From Microbacterium sp. 1.5R (GTDB lineage Bacteria > Actinomycetota > Actinomycetes > Actinomycetales > Microbacteriaceae), in NCBI RefSeq assembly GCF_007667425.1, contig NZ_VDRC01000001.1:887379-951378 (forward strand): a DNA stretch of 64,000 bases, in the 5' to 3' direction. How positions within the stretch are numbered: position 1 is the stretch's first letter; every line of letters begins with the position of its first letter. The notes under the pieces were generated by a model that was given only the letters and a program-made list of their open reading frames with translations, was not told the DNA's origin and ran no database searches. Shown one piece after another: positions 34,454 through 42,201 of this stretch. Position numbers and translations under genes: made by a program.

Positions 34454-35341
34454 ATGCTCTGGCCGTTCGGAACCCTCTGGCGCCCCGTGCGGCAGAAGCG
34501 TCGCGACACGGTCGACCTGCGCTGGCTGACCGCGCGCTCGTGGACCAGACGCTGGTACCCGCAGGGCGTCGACCTCGGCGAGTGGCATGGCCGGCGCACC
34601 CTCGCGGTGAGCTGGTTCCGGCAGCGGCTCGACGGCCACCACCTCGCCTCGCGCGTCGCTCTCGTCGACCTCGACCGCTCCCGACACCTCGACGTGCTGC
34701 TCGCCGTCGAGGAGGAGGGCGAGCTGCGGCCGGCCCCGGTCCACGCCGGGGGTCTCGCCTGGTTCGATGACCGGCTGTTCGTCGCCGCCACGAACGAGGG
34801 CATCTGGGAGTTCGACCTGTCACGAATCCGGCGCGTGCGCGGGGCCCTCGCGCGACGCCTCGCCGGATCGACGAGACGCGGTGCCGGCGTCACGGCGCTC
34901 GTCGCAGTGCGCACCCGTGTCCACCCGGTCGCGCTGCGCTGCTCGTACATCGGCCGGGTGTTCGACGCCGACGGGTCGCCTCTGCCGCGCGTGCTGATCG
35001 GCGAGTACCGGAAGGACGACGGCGGTCGGATCGCCGAGTTCAGGATTCCCGAGGGCGACGAGGGCCGGTTCACCGAGGTCGAGCGCACAGCCCCCGGGAT
35101 CCCGCGCATGCAGGGGGCAGTGCGCTGGGGCGAGCGCCATTTCGTTTCCCAGTCCGACCTGCTCCGCCCCGGCAGCCTCTGGACGGGCTCGCGCGATCGG
35201 CTGGAGCGCAGCCCCGTTCCGTTGCCGGTGGGGTGCGAGGACCTCGCCCTCGACCTCGACGCCGGCTACCTGTGGACACTCGGCGAGCACCCGTGGCGGC
35301 GCGTCGTGCGCGGCATCCCGCTCGCCTCGCTCACGTCATGA
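34454..35341 (+). CDS. Hypothetical protein with beta-propeller-like strands
   Basis: A 295-aa soluble protein without signal peptide. Repeating patterns of the kind VALVDLDRSRHLDVLL, GLAWFDDRLFVAA and GIWEFDLSRI suggest a beta-propeller fold, which is inference. There is no catalytic motif. The ATG at 34454 has both a GGGGGA purine run and GACGAT 6 nt upstream, so the mode of initiation is ambiguous. It is likely co-oriented with, but not coupled to, its neighbours. Confidence 0.65.
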   Translation: MLWPFGTLWRPVRQKRRDTVDLRWLTARSWTRRWYPQGVDLGEWHGRRTLAVSWFRQRLDGHHLASRVALVDLDRSRHLDVLLAVEEEGELRPAPVHAGGLAWFDDRLFVAATNEGIWEFDLSRIRRVRGALARRLAGSTRRGAGVTALVAVRTRVHPVALRCSYIGRVFDADGSPLPRVLIGEYRKDDGGRIAEFRIPEGDEGRFTEVERTAPGIPRMQGAVRWGERHFVSQSDLLRPGSLWTGSRDRLERSPVPLPVGCEDLALDLDAGYLWTLGEHPWRRVVRGIPLASLTS

Positions 35342-35379
35342 GCCTGCCGGCTCTCAGCCGGCTGATCGGCGCGCGAACG

Positions 35380-35385
35380 TAGACT
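35380..35385 (+). promoter_or_regulatory. Leaderless-type -10 (TAGACT)
   Basis: TAGACT, 6 nt before the GTG at 35392. Confidence 0.7.
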
Positions 35386-35391
35386 GTCCTG

Positions 35392-35688
35392 GTGAAGAAG
35401 CCTGCACCTCTCCTCGTCTACACCGTGCTGCGGCTGCTGGCGTTCCTCGTTCCGCTCGCACTGATGTGGTTCTTCTTCCCGATCTTCCGCGAGTTCTGGT
35501 GGCTCGCTGCGATCTTCGCCGCCCTCATCGGGGCCAGCATCTCGCTGATCTTCCTGCGCGCACCGCTGTCGAACGCCTCGACTCGCATCCACGAGCGCCG
35601 CGCGGGACGACCCGTCGCCGGTCAGGCCGACGCGGACATCGAGGATGCTGCGATCGACGGGCGCACGGACGACACCGACCGAGCCTGA
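35392..35688 (+). CDS. DUF4229 membrane protein
   Basis: A 98-aa protein with two membrane helices (about residues 9-28 and 33-55) and an acidic cytoplasmic tail. The pattern KPAPLLVYTVLRLLAFLVPL with FWWLAAIFAALIGASISLIFLR fits DUF4229, a small actinobacterial family usually encoded next to menA, as here (convergent, 91 bp away). A functional tie to menaquinone is only suggested by this neighbourhood. Confidence 0.82.
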   Translation: MKKPAPLLVYTVLRLLAFLVPLALMWFFFPIFREFWWLAAIFAALIGASISLIFLRAPLSNASTRIHERRAGRPVAGQADADIEDAAIDGRTDDTDRA

Positions 35689-35779
35689 GTCGGCCCCGGC
35701 CCGACCCGACCCGATCCGGCCCGACCGGACCGCGCTCGTCGCGAGTGCCGACCAGCCGGCGGGAGCCGGCGGATCGGCA

Positions 35780-36754
35780 TCAGCCGGCGAAGGCCCAGAA
35801 CAGGGCGCCCGCATACAGGAGCGCGGTCAACGACGTGAGCGCGAGGGCGATGACGAGCTCCTTCGGCTGACGGTACGTCCAGACGATGAGGATCGCCGGC
35901 AGCCCCGAGAGCAACGCGAGCAGTCCGATCCAGGCGATCGGGTAGAGCAGCGCGAGGAAGATCAGGATGCCGAAGGGCGCCAGCACGAAAAGAGTGAACA
36001 GCACCTGGGTGGGGCGGCGACCGATGAGTACGGTGAGCGTGCGCTTGCCGACCACGCGGTCCTGATCGATGTCACGCAGGTTGTTGGCGAGCAGCACCGC
36101 GCAGGCGAACAGACCGGCGGCGATGGCGCCGAGCCAGGCCTGCTGCGGAAGCTCGAACACCTGCACCCAGGTCGTGCCGAGGGTGGCGACGAGCCCGAAG
36201 AACACGAAGACGAAGACCTCGCCGAGGCCGAAATAGCCGTACGGGCGCTTGCCCCCGGTGTAGAACCAGGCGGCGACGATGCATGCGACGCCGACCGCCA
36301 GCATCCACCACTGCTCCGTGCGGATGACGATCGCGACGCCGACGGCCGCTGCGAGGGCGAAGAACACGAGGCCGATGATCAGCACGGTGCGCGGCTTCAC
36401 GCGGCCGGAGGCCGTGAGGCGGGCGGGCCCGACGCGCACAGCGTCCGTGCCGCGGATGCCGTCGCTGTAGTCGTTCGTGAAGTTCACGCCGATCTGCAGC
36501 AGCACCGCCACCGCGAGGCAGGCGAGCGCGATGACCCAATGGAACTCGGGGCCCGTGCTGCGGGCGGCGCCCGTGCCGATGACCACCGGGGCGATCGCCA
36601 GCGGAAGGGTGCGCAGTCGGGCGGCGCCGATCCAATCCCGCGCCGTGATGGGGCCGGCTTCGACGATCGGCTTCTTCGCGGGGTTGCCGCTCGTGCGCGC
36701 GGGAGTCCTCGAGGACGTCGTGCTCTTCTTCTTGCGCTGGGAGGATGCTGCCAC
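35780..36754 (-). CDS. menA: 1,4-Dihydroxy-2-naphthoate polyprenyltransferase
   Basis: A 324-aa UbiA-superfamily membrane enzyme that prenylates the naphthoate ring, giving demethylmenaquinone, which menG (18886-19620) then methylates. The first aspartate motif is NFTNDYSDGIRGTD (near residue 85) and the second is NNLRDIDQDRVVGKRTL (near 205), with eight to nine hydrophobic helices. The start is GTG 36754, with TAGGAT 7 nt upstream; an earlier GTG at 36775 would precede this promoter. The N-terminal 35 residues are basic and variable. Confidence 0.94.
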   Translation of the reverse strand: MAASSQRKKKSTTSSRTPARTSGNPAKKPIVEAGPITARDWIGAARLRTLPLAIAPVVIGTGAARSTGPEFHWVIALACLAVAVLLQIGVNFTNDYSDGIRGTDAVRVGPARLTASGRVKPRTVLIIGLVFFALAAAVGVAIVIRTEQWWMLAVGVACIVAAWFYTGGKRPYGYFGLGEVFVFVFFGLVATLGTTWVQVFELPQQAWLGAIAAGLFACAVLLANNLRDIDQDRVVGKRTLTVLIGRRPTQVLFTLFVLAPFGILIFLALLYPIAWIGLLALLSGLPAILIVWTYRQPKELVIALALTSLTALLYAGALFWAFAG

Positions 36755-36761
36755 GGAGGGA

Positions 36762-36767
36762 ATCCTA
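36762..36767 (-). promoter_or_regulatory. Leaderless-type -10 of menA (TAGGAT)
   Basis: TAGGAT, 7 nt before the GTG at 36754. Confidence 0.55.
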
Positions 36768-36847
36768 CTGGCCACGGCTTTCCCGGCTCGTCAGGAGGAG
36801 CGCACGCTCGGTCGTTGACCGCGCGCGGGGAGACCGCGCCCTGGGCG

Positions 36848-37138
36848 TCAGGGGTTCGGGTTCGAGTCCTTGCCGTCGAGCCAGAGCGTGTCGCTCCTGT
36901 CGCCGTGCGCTCCGCCCTTGCCGACGTGCTTGTCGCTGATCTTCGGCCCCTTGAGGATGACGTGCACCATCGCCTGGGCGTGTCCGTGCCCCAGGGAGTA
37001 CTCCTCCTTGAGCCAGTTCAGCACGACGGTGGACTTCGTCGTCTCGTCGAACCCCTTCTCCTTCGCGAGTTCGATGAACTGACGAGGGGTGAGGCCGGTC
37101 TGGGTCTCGACCTTGTCGAGGTAGGCCTGGAATGACAT
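36848..37138 (-). CDS. DUF4287 family protein
   Basis: A 96-aa soluble protein. The pattern SFQAYLDKVETQTGLTPR, then FIELAKEKGF and WLKEEYSLGHGHAQAMVHVI, is the DUF4287 domain, in other proteins sometimes fused to DUF5655; its function is unknown, and a nucleic-acid role is only speculation. ATG 37138 has AGGAG 6 nt upstream. It stands between menA and the Lrp gene on the same strand without coupling. Confidence 0.85.
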   Translation of the reverse strand: MSFQAYLDKVETQTGLTPRQFIELAKEKGFDETTKSTVVLNWLKEEYSLGHGHAQAMVHVILKGPKISDKHVGKGGAHGDRSDTLWLDGKDSNPNP

Positions 37139-37192
37139 GAGTGCTCCTGAGCGTCGGTTGCGGTCACAGTATCGCGGCGCCACCGCAGCGCA

Positions 37193-37648
37193 CTATCCCT
37201 CGGTGACGGTGACGATCGGCCGGTGCTCGTAGTACGTCTGCAGCACGACCGTCGTGCGGGTGTTGACGTTCGCGGCGAGGCGGATATCGCGGACGAGCTC
37301 CTCCAAATGGCGGGGCGTGGCGACGCGGACGAAGAGCATGTAGCTGGCGTCTCCGGCGATGGAATGGCAGGCCTCGATCGCCGTGAGGTGCTCGAGCAGC
37401 TCCGGAGCATCGTCGGGCTGCGCCGGGTCGAGCGGCGTGATCTCGATGAACGCCGAGAGCGGGGCCCCGACCTGCTCCGGGTCGAGTACGGCGCGGTACC
37501 CGGTGATGACGCCGCGGCCCTCGAGCCGGCGGAGACGCGATTGGACGGCGGACACCGACAATCCCACCGTCTCGGACAGCTGTGCGAGCGTTGCGCGCCC
37601 GTCACGGGAGATCTCGGCCAGGATCGCGCGATCGACAGAATCATCCAT
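37193..37648 (-). CDS. Lrp/AsnC family transcriptional regulator
   Basis: A 151-aa regulator. Residues 3-62 form the AsnC helix-turn-helix (DRAILAEISRDGRATLAQLSE, then SVSAVQSRLRRLE in short segments), followed by the RAM effector domain with the GDASYMLFVRV strand. It is divergent from the DUF6421 gene with 71 bp in between, so it probably controls the DUF6421-SDR pair in response to an amino acid or related metabolite. ATG 37648 has TAATCT 7 nt upstream. Confidence 0.92.
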   Translation of the reverse strand: MDDSVDRAILAEISRDGRATLAQLSETVGLSVSAVQSRLRRLEGRGVITGYRAVLDPEQVGAPLSAFIEITPLDPAQPDDAPELLEHLTAIEACHSIAGDASYMLFVRVATPRHLEELVRDIRLAANVNTRTTVVLQTYYEHRPIVTVTEG

Positions 37649-37655
37649 GGATGTA

Positions 37656-37661
37656 AGATTA
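37656..37661 (-). promoter_or_regulatory. Leaderless-type -10 of the Lrp gene (TAATCT)
   Basis: TAATCT, 7 nt before the ATG at 37648. It lies in an AT-rich patch (37649-37695) likely to hold the Lrp binding site. Confidence 0.55.
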
Positions 37662-37719
37662 TCGTCGGGATTCCGATTCAACCGGAATTTTTCCGCCATT
37701 TGCCCCGATCGGAGGTTCC

Positions 37720-39150
37720 ATGTCCACTCCCACCCTGAATTCTCAGGCCATCGTCGGCGAACCCGAGGTCGTGGAGGACGCGTCGATCGCCGAGCAGTCC
37801 GCCGCATGGGCGCAGCTCAAGGACGCGGCCGTCGCCATCCGCGAGATGCAGGTGAAGGACGGTTCGATCCCCGATGCCGCACATCACGCGGCCGCGCGCG
37901 ACCTCGTCTCCGCCGTCGTTGCCGCGATCCGCGCCCTGGCGCCCGCCTTCCCGCACGACGCCGAGTACCTCGCCGCATCCGCCGTCGACTTCGAACGCTG
38001 GGCGGCCGAGGACTTCGGCACTCCCGACTTCCTCGACTCGCTCCAGGCCTTCCAGCCGCAGCAGCACCGCGTCGACGGCATCCGTCATCTCGTGATCTTC
38101 CCGATGTACACGCAGAACGGGTCGAGTGATCGTCTCGTCGAGGCGCTCATCGTCGAGACGATCTGGCCGGAGTTCATCGCCGCCCTCGAAGCAGGCGACT
38201 ACGGCAACAAGCTGTTCGTCTCGCTGCGCCTCGTCGACTTCACGCCCGGGTACGACACCAACTCCGCCGTGCTGTTCCCCGAGACCGTCGCGATGCGCGA
38301 GATCCCGTCGTTCACCTGGGGCGCGATCTTCCAGGACCGCGAGGCCGCCCGGTACCGCCGCGTCACCCGCGCCGCCGCCGAGATCACGAAACTCGACCTG
38401 CCCGAGCGCGCCGCCGCGATGCTCGACGACCAGGCGCTCACCGAGCGCGCGTTCGTGATGTGGGACATCATCCACGACCGCACGCACATGCGCGGCGACC
38501 TGCCGTTCGATCCGTTCATGATCAAGCAGCGGATGCCGTTCTTCCTCTACTCGCTCGAGGAGCTGCGCTGCGACCTGACCGCGTTCCGCGAGTCGGTGAA
38601 GATTCAGCGCGGCCTGTCGGCCCGCGTCGAGACCGGAGAAGACGTCACCGCCGCCGAGCACGAGATGCTCCAGCACGCCGACCTCGTGCAGTACGCGGTG
38701 ATCTTCGATCGGATCTTCCGGTTCGCGATCACCGGATCGCGGGTGCGGAACTACGACGGGCTCGGCGGCCAGCTGCTGTTCGCGTGGCTGCACCAGCGCG
38801 GAGTGCTGCACTGGACCGACACGGCCCTCGCTTTCGACTGGGATGCCGTTCCTGACGCGGTCGTCGCCCTGGGTGACGCGATCGACGAACTGTACTGGCG
38901 CTCGATCGATCGTCCGAAGACGGCGCACTGGCTCGCGGCGTACGACCTCGTGCGCTCGGTGCTCACCCCGCACCCGGCATCGCAGTGGGCACGCGGGCTG
39001 TCGGACGAGATCCTCGCCGGCGCCCCCAAGGGCTACACCGACGCCGTGCTCGACGACGAGTTCCCCCTGTCCATGTTCTTCGAGGCCCTCGACAAGAAGA
39101 TGAAACCTGTCATCGAGTCGACGGTCGGCATCCGCGGCACCGACGTCTGA
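37720..39150 (+). CDS. DUF6421 family protein
   Basis: A 476-aa soluble protein of DUF6421. Notable conserved-looking segments are RHLVIFPMYTQNGSSDRLVEAL near 125, FVSLRLVDFTPGYDTNSAVLFPETVA near 165 and the histidine-rich DIIHDRTHMRGDLPFDPF near 255, which could bind a metal. No reaction is known to me. It starts at ATG 37720 after GGAGG. It is divergent from an Lrp regulator and followed after 127 bp by an SDR on the same strand, an association I believe recurs in other Actinobacteria, so a shared metabolic step is likely. Confidence 0.85.
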   Translation: MSTPTLNSQAIVGEPEVVEDASIAEQSAAWAQLKDAAVAIREMQVKDGSIPDAAHHAAARDLVSAVVAAIRALAPAFPHDAEYLAASAVDFERWAAEDFGTPDFLDSLQAFQPQQHRVDGIRHLVIFPMYTQNGSSDRLVEALIVETIWPEFIAALEAGDYGNKLFVSLRLVDFTPGYDTNSAVLFPETVAMREIPSFTWGAIFQDREAARYRRVTRAAAEITKLDLPERAAAMLDDQALTERAFVMWDIIHDRTHMRGDLPFDPFMIKQRMPFFLYSLEELRCDLTAFRESVKIQRGLSARVETGEDVTAAEHEMLQHADLVQYAVIFDRIFRFAITGSRVRNYDGLGGQLLFAWLHQRGVLHWTDTALAFDWDAVPDAVVALGDAIDELYWRSIDRPKTAHWLAAYDLVRSVLTPHPASQWARGLSDEILAGAPKGYTDAVLDDEFPLSMFFEALDKKMKPVIESTVGIRGTDV

Positions 39151-39203
39151 GTCGGAGCGCGCTTTCTGGGGTTCGGTCCGCGCTCTGCGGCCGAACGGAG
39201 GTT

Positions 39204-39234
39204 CTGCGGCCATCCCGTCCGGGGATGGCCGCAG
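39204..39234. terminator. 13-bp perfect hairpin between DUF6421 and SDR genes
   Basis: CTGCGGCCATCCC and GGGATGGCCGCAG around a 5-nt loop. No T run. It lies 54 nt after the DUF6421 stop and 44 nt before the SDR start, so it could reduce read-through or stabilise the upstream mRNA. Confidence 0.5.
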
Positions 39235-39277
39235 GATCGACTATCGGACCAGACCGACATCCGCGAAAGGTGAGCAC

Positions 39278-39916
39278 ATGAGCGTCGATGGTCGTACCGT
39301 CGTCGTGGCCGGAGCCACGAGTGCGGCCGGTCACGCCGTGACGACCGCGCTCGTCGCGGCAGGTGCGCGAGTGATCGCGACCGGCCGGTCGGAGGATCGG
39401 CTCGACGTACTCCGTGAGCGCGGCGCCGAGACGATGGTCGCGGACGCCACCTCGCTGACGGAGATGGGAGAGCTCGCGGCAGGTCTGGGGGCTGTCGACG
39501 GCGTCATCCCCCTGGTGGGCGGCTGGCGTGGCGGTGGCGGCCTCGTCGGACAGTCGGATGAGGATCTGCACGCCCTCCTTCCGGCCTTCGAGGCCGTGCG
39601 AGCCACGAGTCGGGCGTTCGAGGCGCTTCTGCGGGAATCGGACGCAGGGCGCTTCGCCCTCGTGTCGTCGACCGCGGTGGCCCGGCCGCTCGCCGGAGGA
39701 GCGAACTACGTCGCGGTCAAGGCCGCGAGCGAAGCCTGGGGACGCGCGGTCGCGCAGGGGTTCGCGAAGGCGGCGCGCGATGCCGGGGGGCCTCTGCGCG
39801 CCGCCTCCGTGATCTTTCGGGCGAAGGCGCTCGACGCCGACACGCTGGCCCCGGCCGTGGCGGCTCTGTGGGATGCCGATGCAGACGCGCTGAACGATCG
39901 CGTCATCGACCTCTGA
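39278..39916 (+). CDS. SDR family NAD(P)-binding protein
   Basis: A 212-aa Rossmann protein, short for an SDR. The cofactor site is VAGATSAAGHAV near residues 11-22, SSTAVARPLAGGANYVAVKAA near 130-150 holds the Ser and YxxxK, and the C-terminal part after the active site is reduced. Its position behind DUF6421 suggests it works with that protein. Start ATG 39278 has AAAGG upstream. Confidence 0.85.
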   Translation: MSVDGRTVVVAGATSAAGHAVTTALVAAGARVIATGRSEDRLDVLRERGAETMVADATSLTEMGELAAGLGAVDGVIPLVGGWRGGGGLVGQSDEDLHALLPAFEAVRATSRAFEALLRESDAGRFALVSSTAVARPLAGGANYVAVKAASEAWGRAVAQGFAKAARDAGGPLRAASVIFRAKALDADTLAPAVAALWDADADALNDRVIDL

Positions 39917-39945
39917 TCCGCAGCCCGGGCGGGACGCCTGCGCCG

Positions 39946-40587
39946 TCAGAGTTCGCGGCGCATGACGAGCCGTCGGGTGGTGGGGTGGCTCACTTCGACG
40001 AAGCCGGCGGCGGCGAACGCCCCGACCGATCCGACGTTCATCTCGCCCCATGACACGGTCGATCCGCCCGTGAGCATCGGGTACCCCTCGATCGCCGACG
40101 CTCCGCGTCCGCGGGCATGCTCGACGGCGGCCGCGACAAGAGGGTGGGTGAGGCCGCGACCGCGGAATCCGGCGCGCACGATCAGGCACACCACCGCCCA
40201 GACCCGGTCGTCGTCCGGGTCTTCGTCCCGCCCCTTCCAGGGCACCGAGGACCCGCGGAGCCGCCCGTAGACGCGGCGTCGGTCGACCGCGCACCAGGCG
40301 ACGGGGTCATCGCCGAGGTAGGCGACGAGGCCGACCGTCTCCGCCGAGCGCGGGTCGTCGCAGTGCACCTCGCTCCGCAGCAGGTCTCGGCGCTCGTCGA
40401 CGGGCATGTGCCACCAGTCGCCGTCGCCGAGACGCTGGCGCTCGCACTGGCAGCGACCGGCCGTACCAGTGAGGATCGTCTGCAGGTCATCCCAGCGCGC
40501 CTCGTTCGCCGGGACGATGCGGAGGGCGGGGAAGGCCGCCACCTGGCCGCTCTGCGCGTCGCGGTCAGTCCCGGACACGGTCGCCAT
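39946..40587 (-). CDS. GNAT family N-acetyltransferase
   Basis: A 213-aa acyl-CoA transferase. The middle has AVVCLIVRAGFRGRGLTHPLVAAAVEHARGRGASAIEGYP in pieces matching GNAT motif A (RGRGL for CoA binding). The N-terminal part with CQCERQRLGDGDWWHMP is typical of a subgroup with a Cys-rich segment. The start ATG 40587 overlaps the end of the MFS gene by 23 bp; GTG 40578 is an alternative. Substrate unknown. Confidence 0.82.
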   Translation of the reverse strand: MATVSGTDRDAQSGQVAAFPALRIVPANEARWDDLQTILTGTAGRCQCERQRLGDGDWWHMPVDERRDLLRSEVHCDDPRSAETVGLVAYLGDDPVAWCAVDRRRVYGRLRGSSVPWKGRDEDPDDDRVWAVVCLIVRAGFRGRGLTHPLVAAAVEHARGRGASAIEGYPMLTGGSTVSWGEMNVGSVGAFAAAGFVEVSHPTTRRLVMRREL

Positions 40588-42133
40588 CCGGCGGTGCCGA
40601 GTCGTCCGCGGATGCGCGGCCTCCCCGCGCCGACACCGGGTCGACGAACGCTCCGGACGACGCGGTGCCCCGGGCATCCGTCGCCTCTCCGGGGAGAGCT
40701 GCATTCACGGGGACAGCCGCAGTTGCGACGTCCGCCCTCTCTCCGACCTCGGCCTGTTCTCCCGCGTCGGCCTGGTCCCCCGCGTCGGCCTGTTCTCCCG
40801 CGTCGGCCTGCGGATTCTGCGCGGGAGCGTCGGCGTACAGGTCGGTGAGCCTGCGGTAGGACTTCGTGAGGAAGGCGAGTCCTCCTACGACGACCATGAT
40901 GAGCCCGGCGAACAGGCAGATCAGTGCGATGCCACGGGCGTCGCCTTCGCCGAGCAGCCAGCCCCACTGCCGCTGACCGGCCGACGAGTCCATGTACGGG
41001 ATGACGAGGAACTCCGCGATCGGCGCGATGAGGAACGCCGTGATCGGCGCTGCCGCTGCCTCCATGGCAGCCGCGACCCCGAACACGCGCCCCTGCCGGT
41101 CGAAACGGACCACTTTCTGGATGATGGTCTGCTCGGCCGCTTCCGCAGGCGGGACGAGGGCCATGTAGACCCACATGCCCAGCACGTACAGCGGCCACCA
41201 CTCCCGCAGCATGAACAGGGAGCCGAGCAGCCCCATCACGATGACCACGAGGAGCAGCGTTCGCATGGGTTTCGCGCCGAGACCGAACTTCGCCACCAAC
41301 GCCCCGCCGATGATGAAGCCCGTCGACGAGAACGCGAGGGCGAAGCCCCACATCTGCGCATCGAACAATGTGAGCCCATACGGATCCATGAGCGCCATGT
41401 AGACGCCGCCGATGAGGTTGTTGAACGTGGAGAAGACGATGAGCGCGAAGAGTCCGGGGGCGAGCTTGATCGCCGCGACGCTGCCGCGGAAGTCGAGCGC
41501 GCTCGGCGCATCGGGATCGGGCGTCGGGGCGCCCTCGGGGATGCGGATGAAGAGCAGATGCACGAGAGTCAGCACCATGGCCGCGATGGCGATGCCGAGC
41601 GTCCACCCCATGCCGAGGAAGCCGATCGACAGACCGGAGAACACGCTCGTGACGAGGAACGCCAGCCCCTGCACCGTGCCGACGAGCCCGTTGGCGTTGG
41701 CCCGCCGCTCCTCCGGCACGAGCAGCGTGACCGTGGTGGAGAGCGCGATGTTGCGCAGCTGCTCGATCACGCCGCCGAAGAGGATGACGATCGAGAAGAT
41801 CCAGAACCACGGCCCGCCGAGGTCGAGCAGCGCGGACTCGGGCTGCCAGACGTACAGGACGCCCGCGACGAGGAAGGCCGCGGCCGAGACCACGCTCGAC
41901 ATCAGCATGACCGCGTGTTTGCGGTGCCGGTCGACGATCGTGCCGAAGATCATCGCGAAGAATGCGATGAACAGCATGTACGCACCGCCGATGATGCCCG
42001 TGGCGAGCACCGACCGGGTCTCGATGTAGACCCAGAACGTGAGCGCGAACCACAGGAAGCTCGTCGTCACGTTGGCGATGAGCGTGTTGACGAGAACGTT
42101 CGCGAAGGCCCTCTGCGCAGCGGTGCGTTCCAT
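40565..42133 (-). CDS. MFS transporter
   Basis: A 522-aa, 12-span transporter with the IFGTIVDRHRKH loop motif near residue 62. The last 80 residues form a cytoplasmic, Ala/Asp/Gln-rich low-complexity tail with 6-residue ADAGEQ repeats (18-bp units at 40753-40806). The first helices resemble the MFS_3/enterobactin exporter-like group, but the substrate is unknown. Start ATG 42133 with TACCCT 7 nt upstream; earlier in-frame codons lie beyond this promoter. It is divergent from the threonine aldolase gene and overlaps the downstream GNAT gene. Confidence 0.9.
   Translation of the reverse strand: MERTAAQRAFANVLVNTLIANVTTSFLWFALTFWVYIETRSVLATGIIGGAYMLFIAFFAMIFGTIVDRHRKHAVMLMSSVVSAAAFLVAGVLYVWQPESALLDLGGPWFWIFSIVILFGGVIEQLRNIALSTTVTLLVPEERRANANGLVGTVQGLAFLVTSVFSGLSIGFLGMGWTLGIAIAAMVLTLVHLLFIRIPEGAPTPDPDAPSALDFRGSVAAIKLAPGLFALIVFSTFNNLIGGVYMALMDPYGLTLFDAQMWGFALAFSSTGFIIGGALVAKFGLGAKPMRTLLLVVIVMGLLGSLFMLREWWPLYVLGMWVYMALVPPAEAAEQTIIQKVVRFDRQGRVFGVAAAMEAAAAPITAFLIAPIAEFLVIPYMDSSAGQRQWGWLLGEGDARGIALICLFAGLIMVVVGGLAFLTKSYRRLTDLYADAPAQNPQADAGEQADAGDQADAGEQAEVGERADVATAAVPVNAALPGEATDARGTASSGAFVDPVSARGGRASADDSAPPDGDRVRD
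40753..40806. repeat. 18-bp tandem repeat in the MFS C-terminal tail
   Basis: Three units of CCTGTTCTCCCGCGTCGG-type on the plus strand, coding GEQADA/GDQADA on the minus strand. Confidence 0.75.
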
Positions 42134-42140
42134 GGCTCCG

Positions 42141-42146
42141 AGGGTA
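42141..42146 (-). promoter_or_regulatory. Leaderless-type -10 of the MFS gene (TACCCT)
   Basis: TACCCT, 7 nt before the ATG at 42133. Confidence 0.6.
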
Positions 42147-42189
42147 GGACTCCCCTCGGACATTGGGTAGGGGCATCTGCGGCGACGAT

Positions 42190-42195
42190 TAGGCT
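42190..42195 (+). promoter_or_regulatory. Leaderless-type -10 of the aldolase gene (TAGGCT)
   Basis: TAGGCT, 6 nt before the GTG at 42202. Confidence 0.7.
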
Positions 42196-42201
42196 TGACC
42201 G

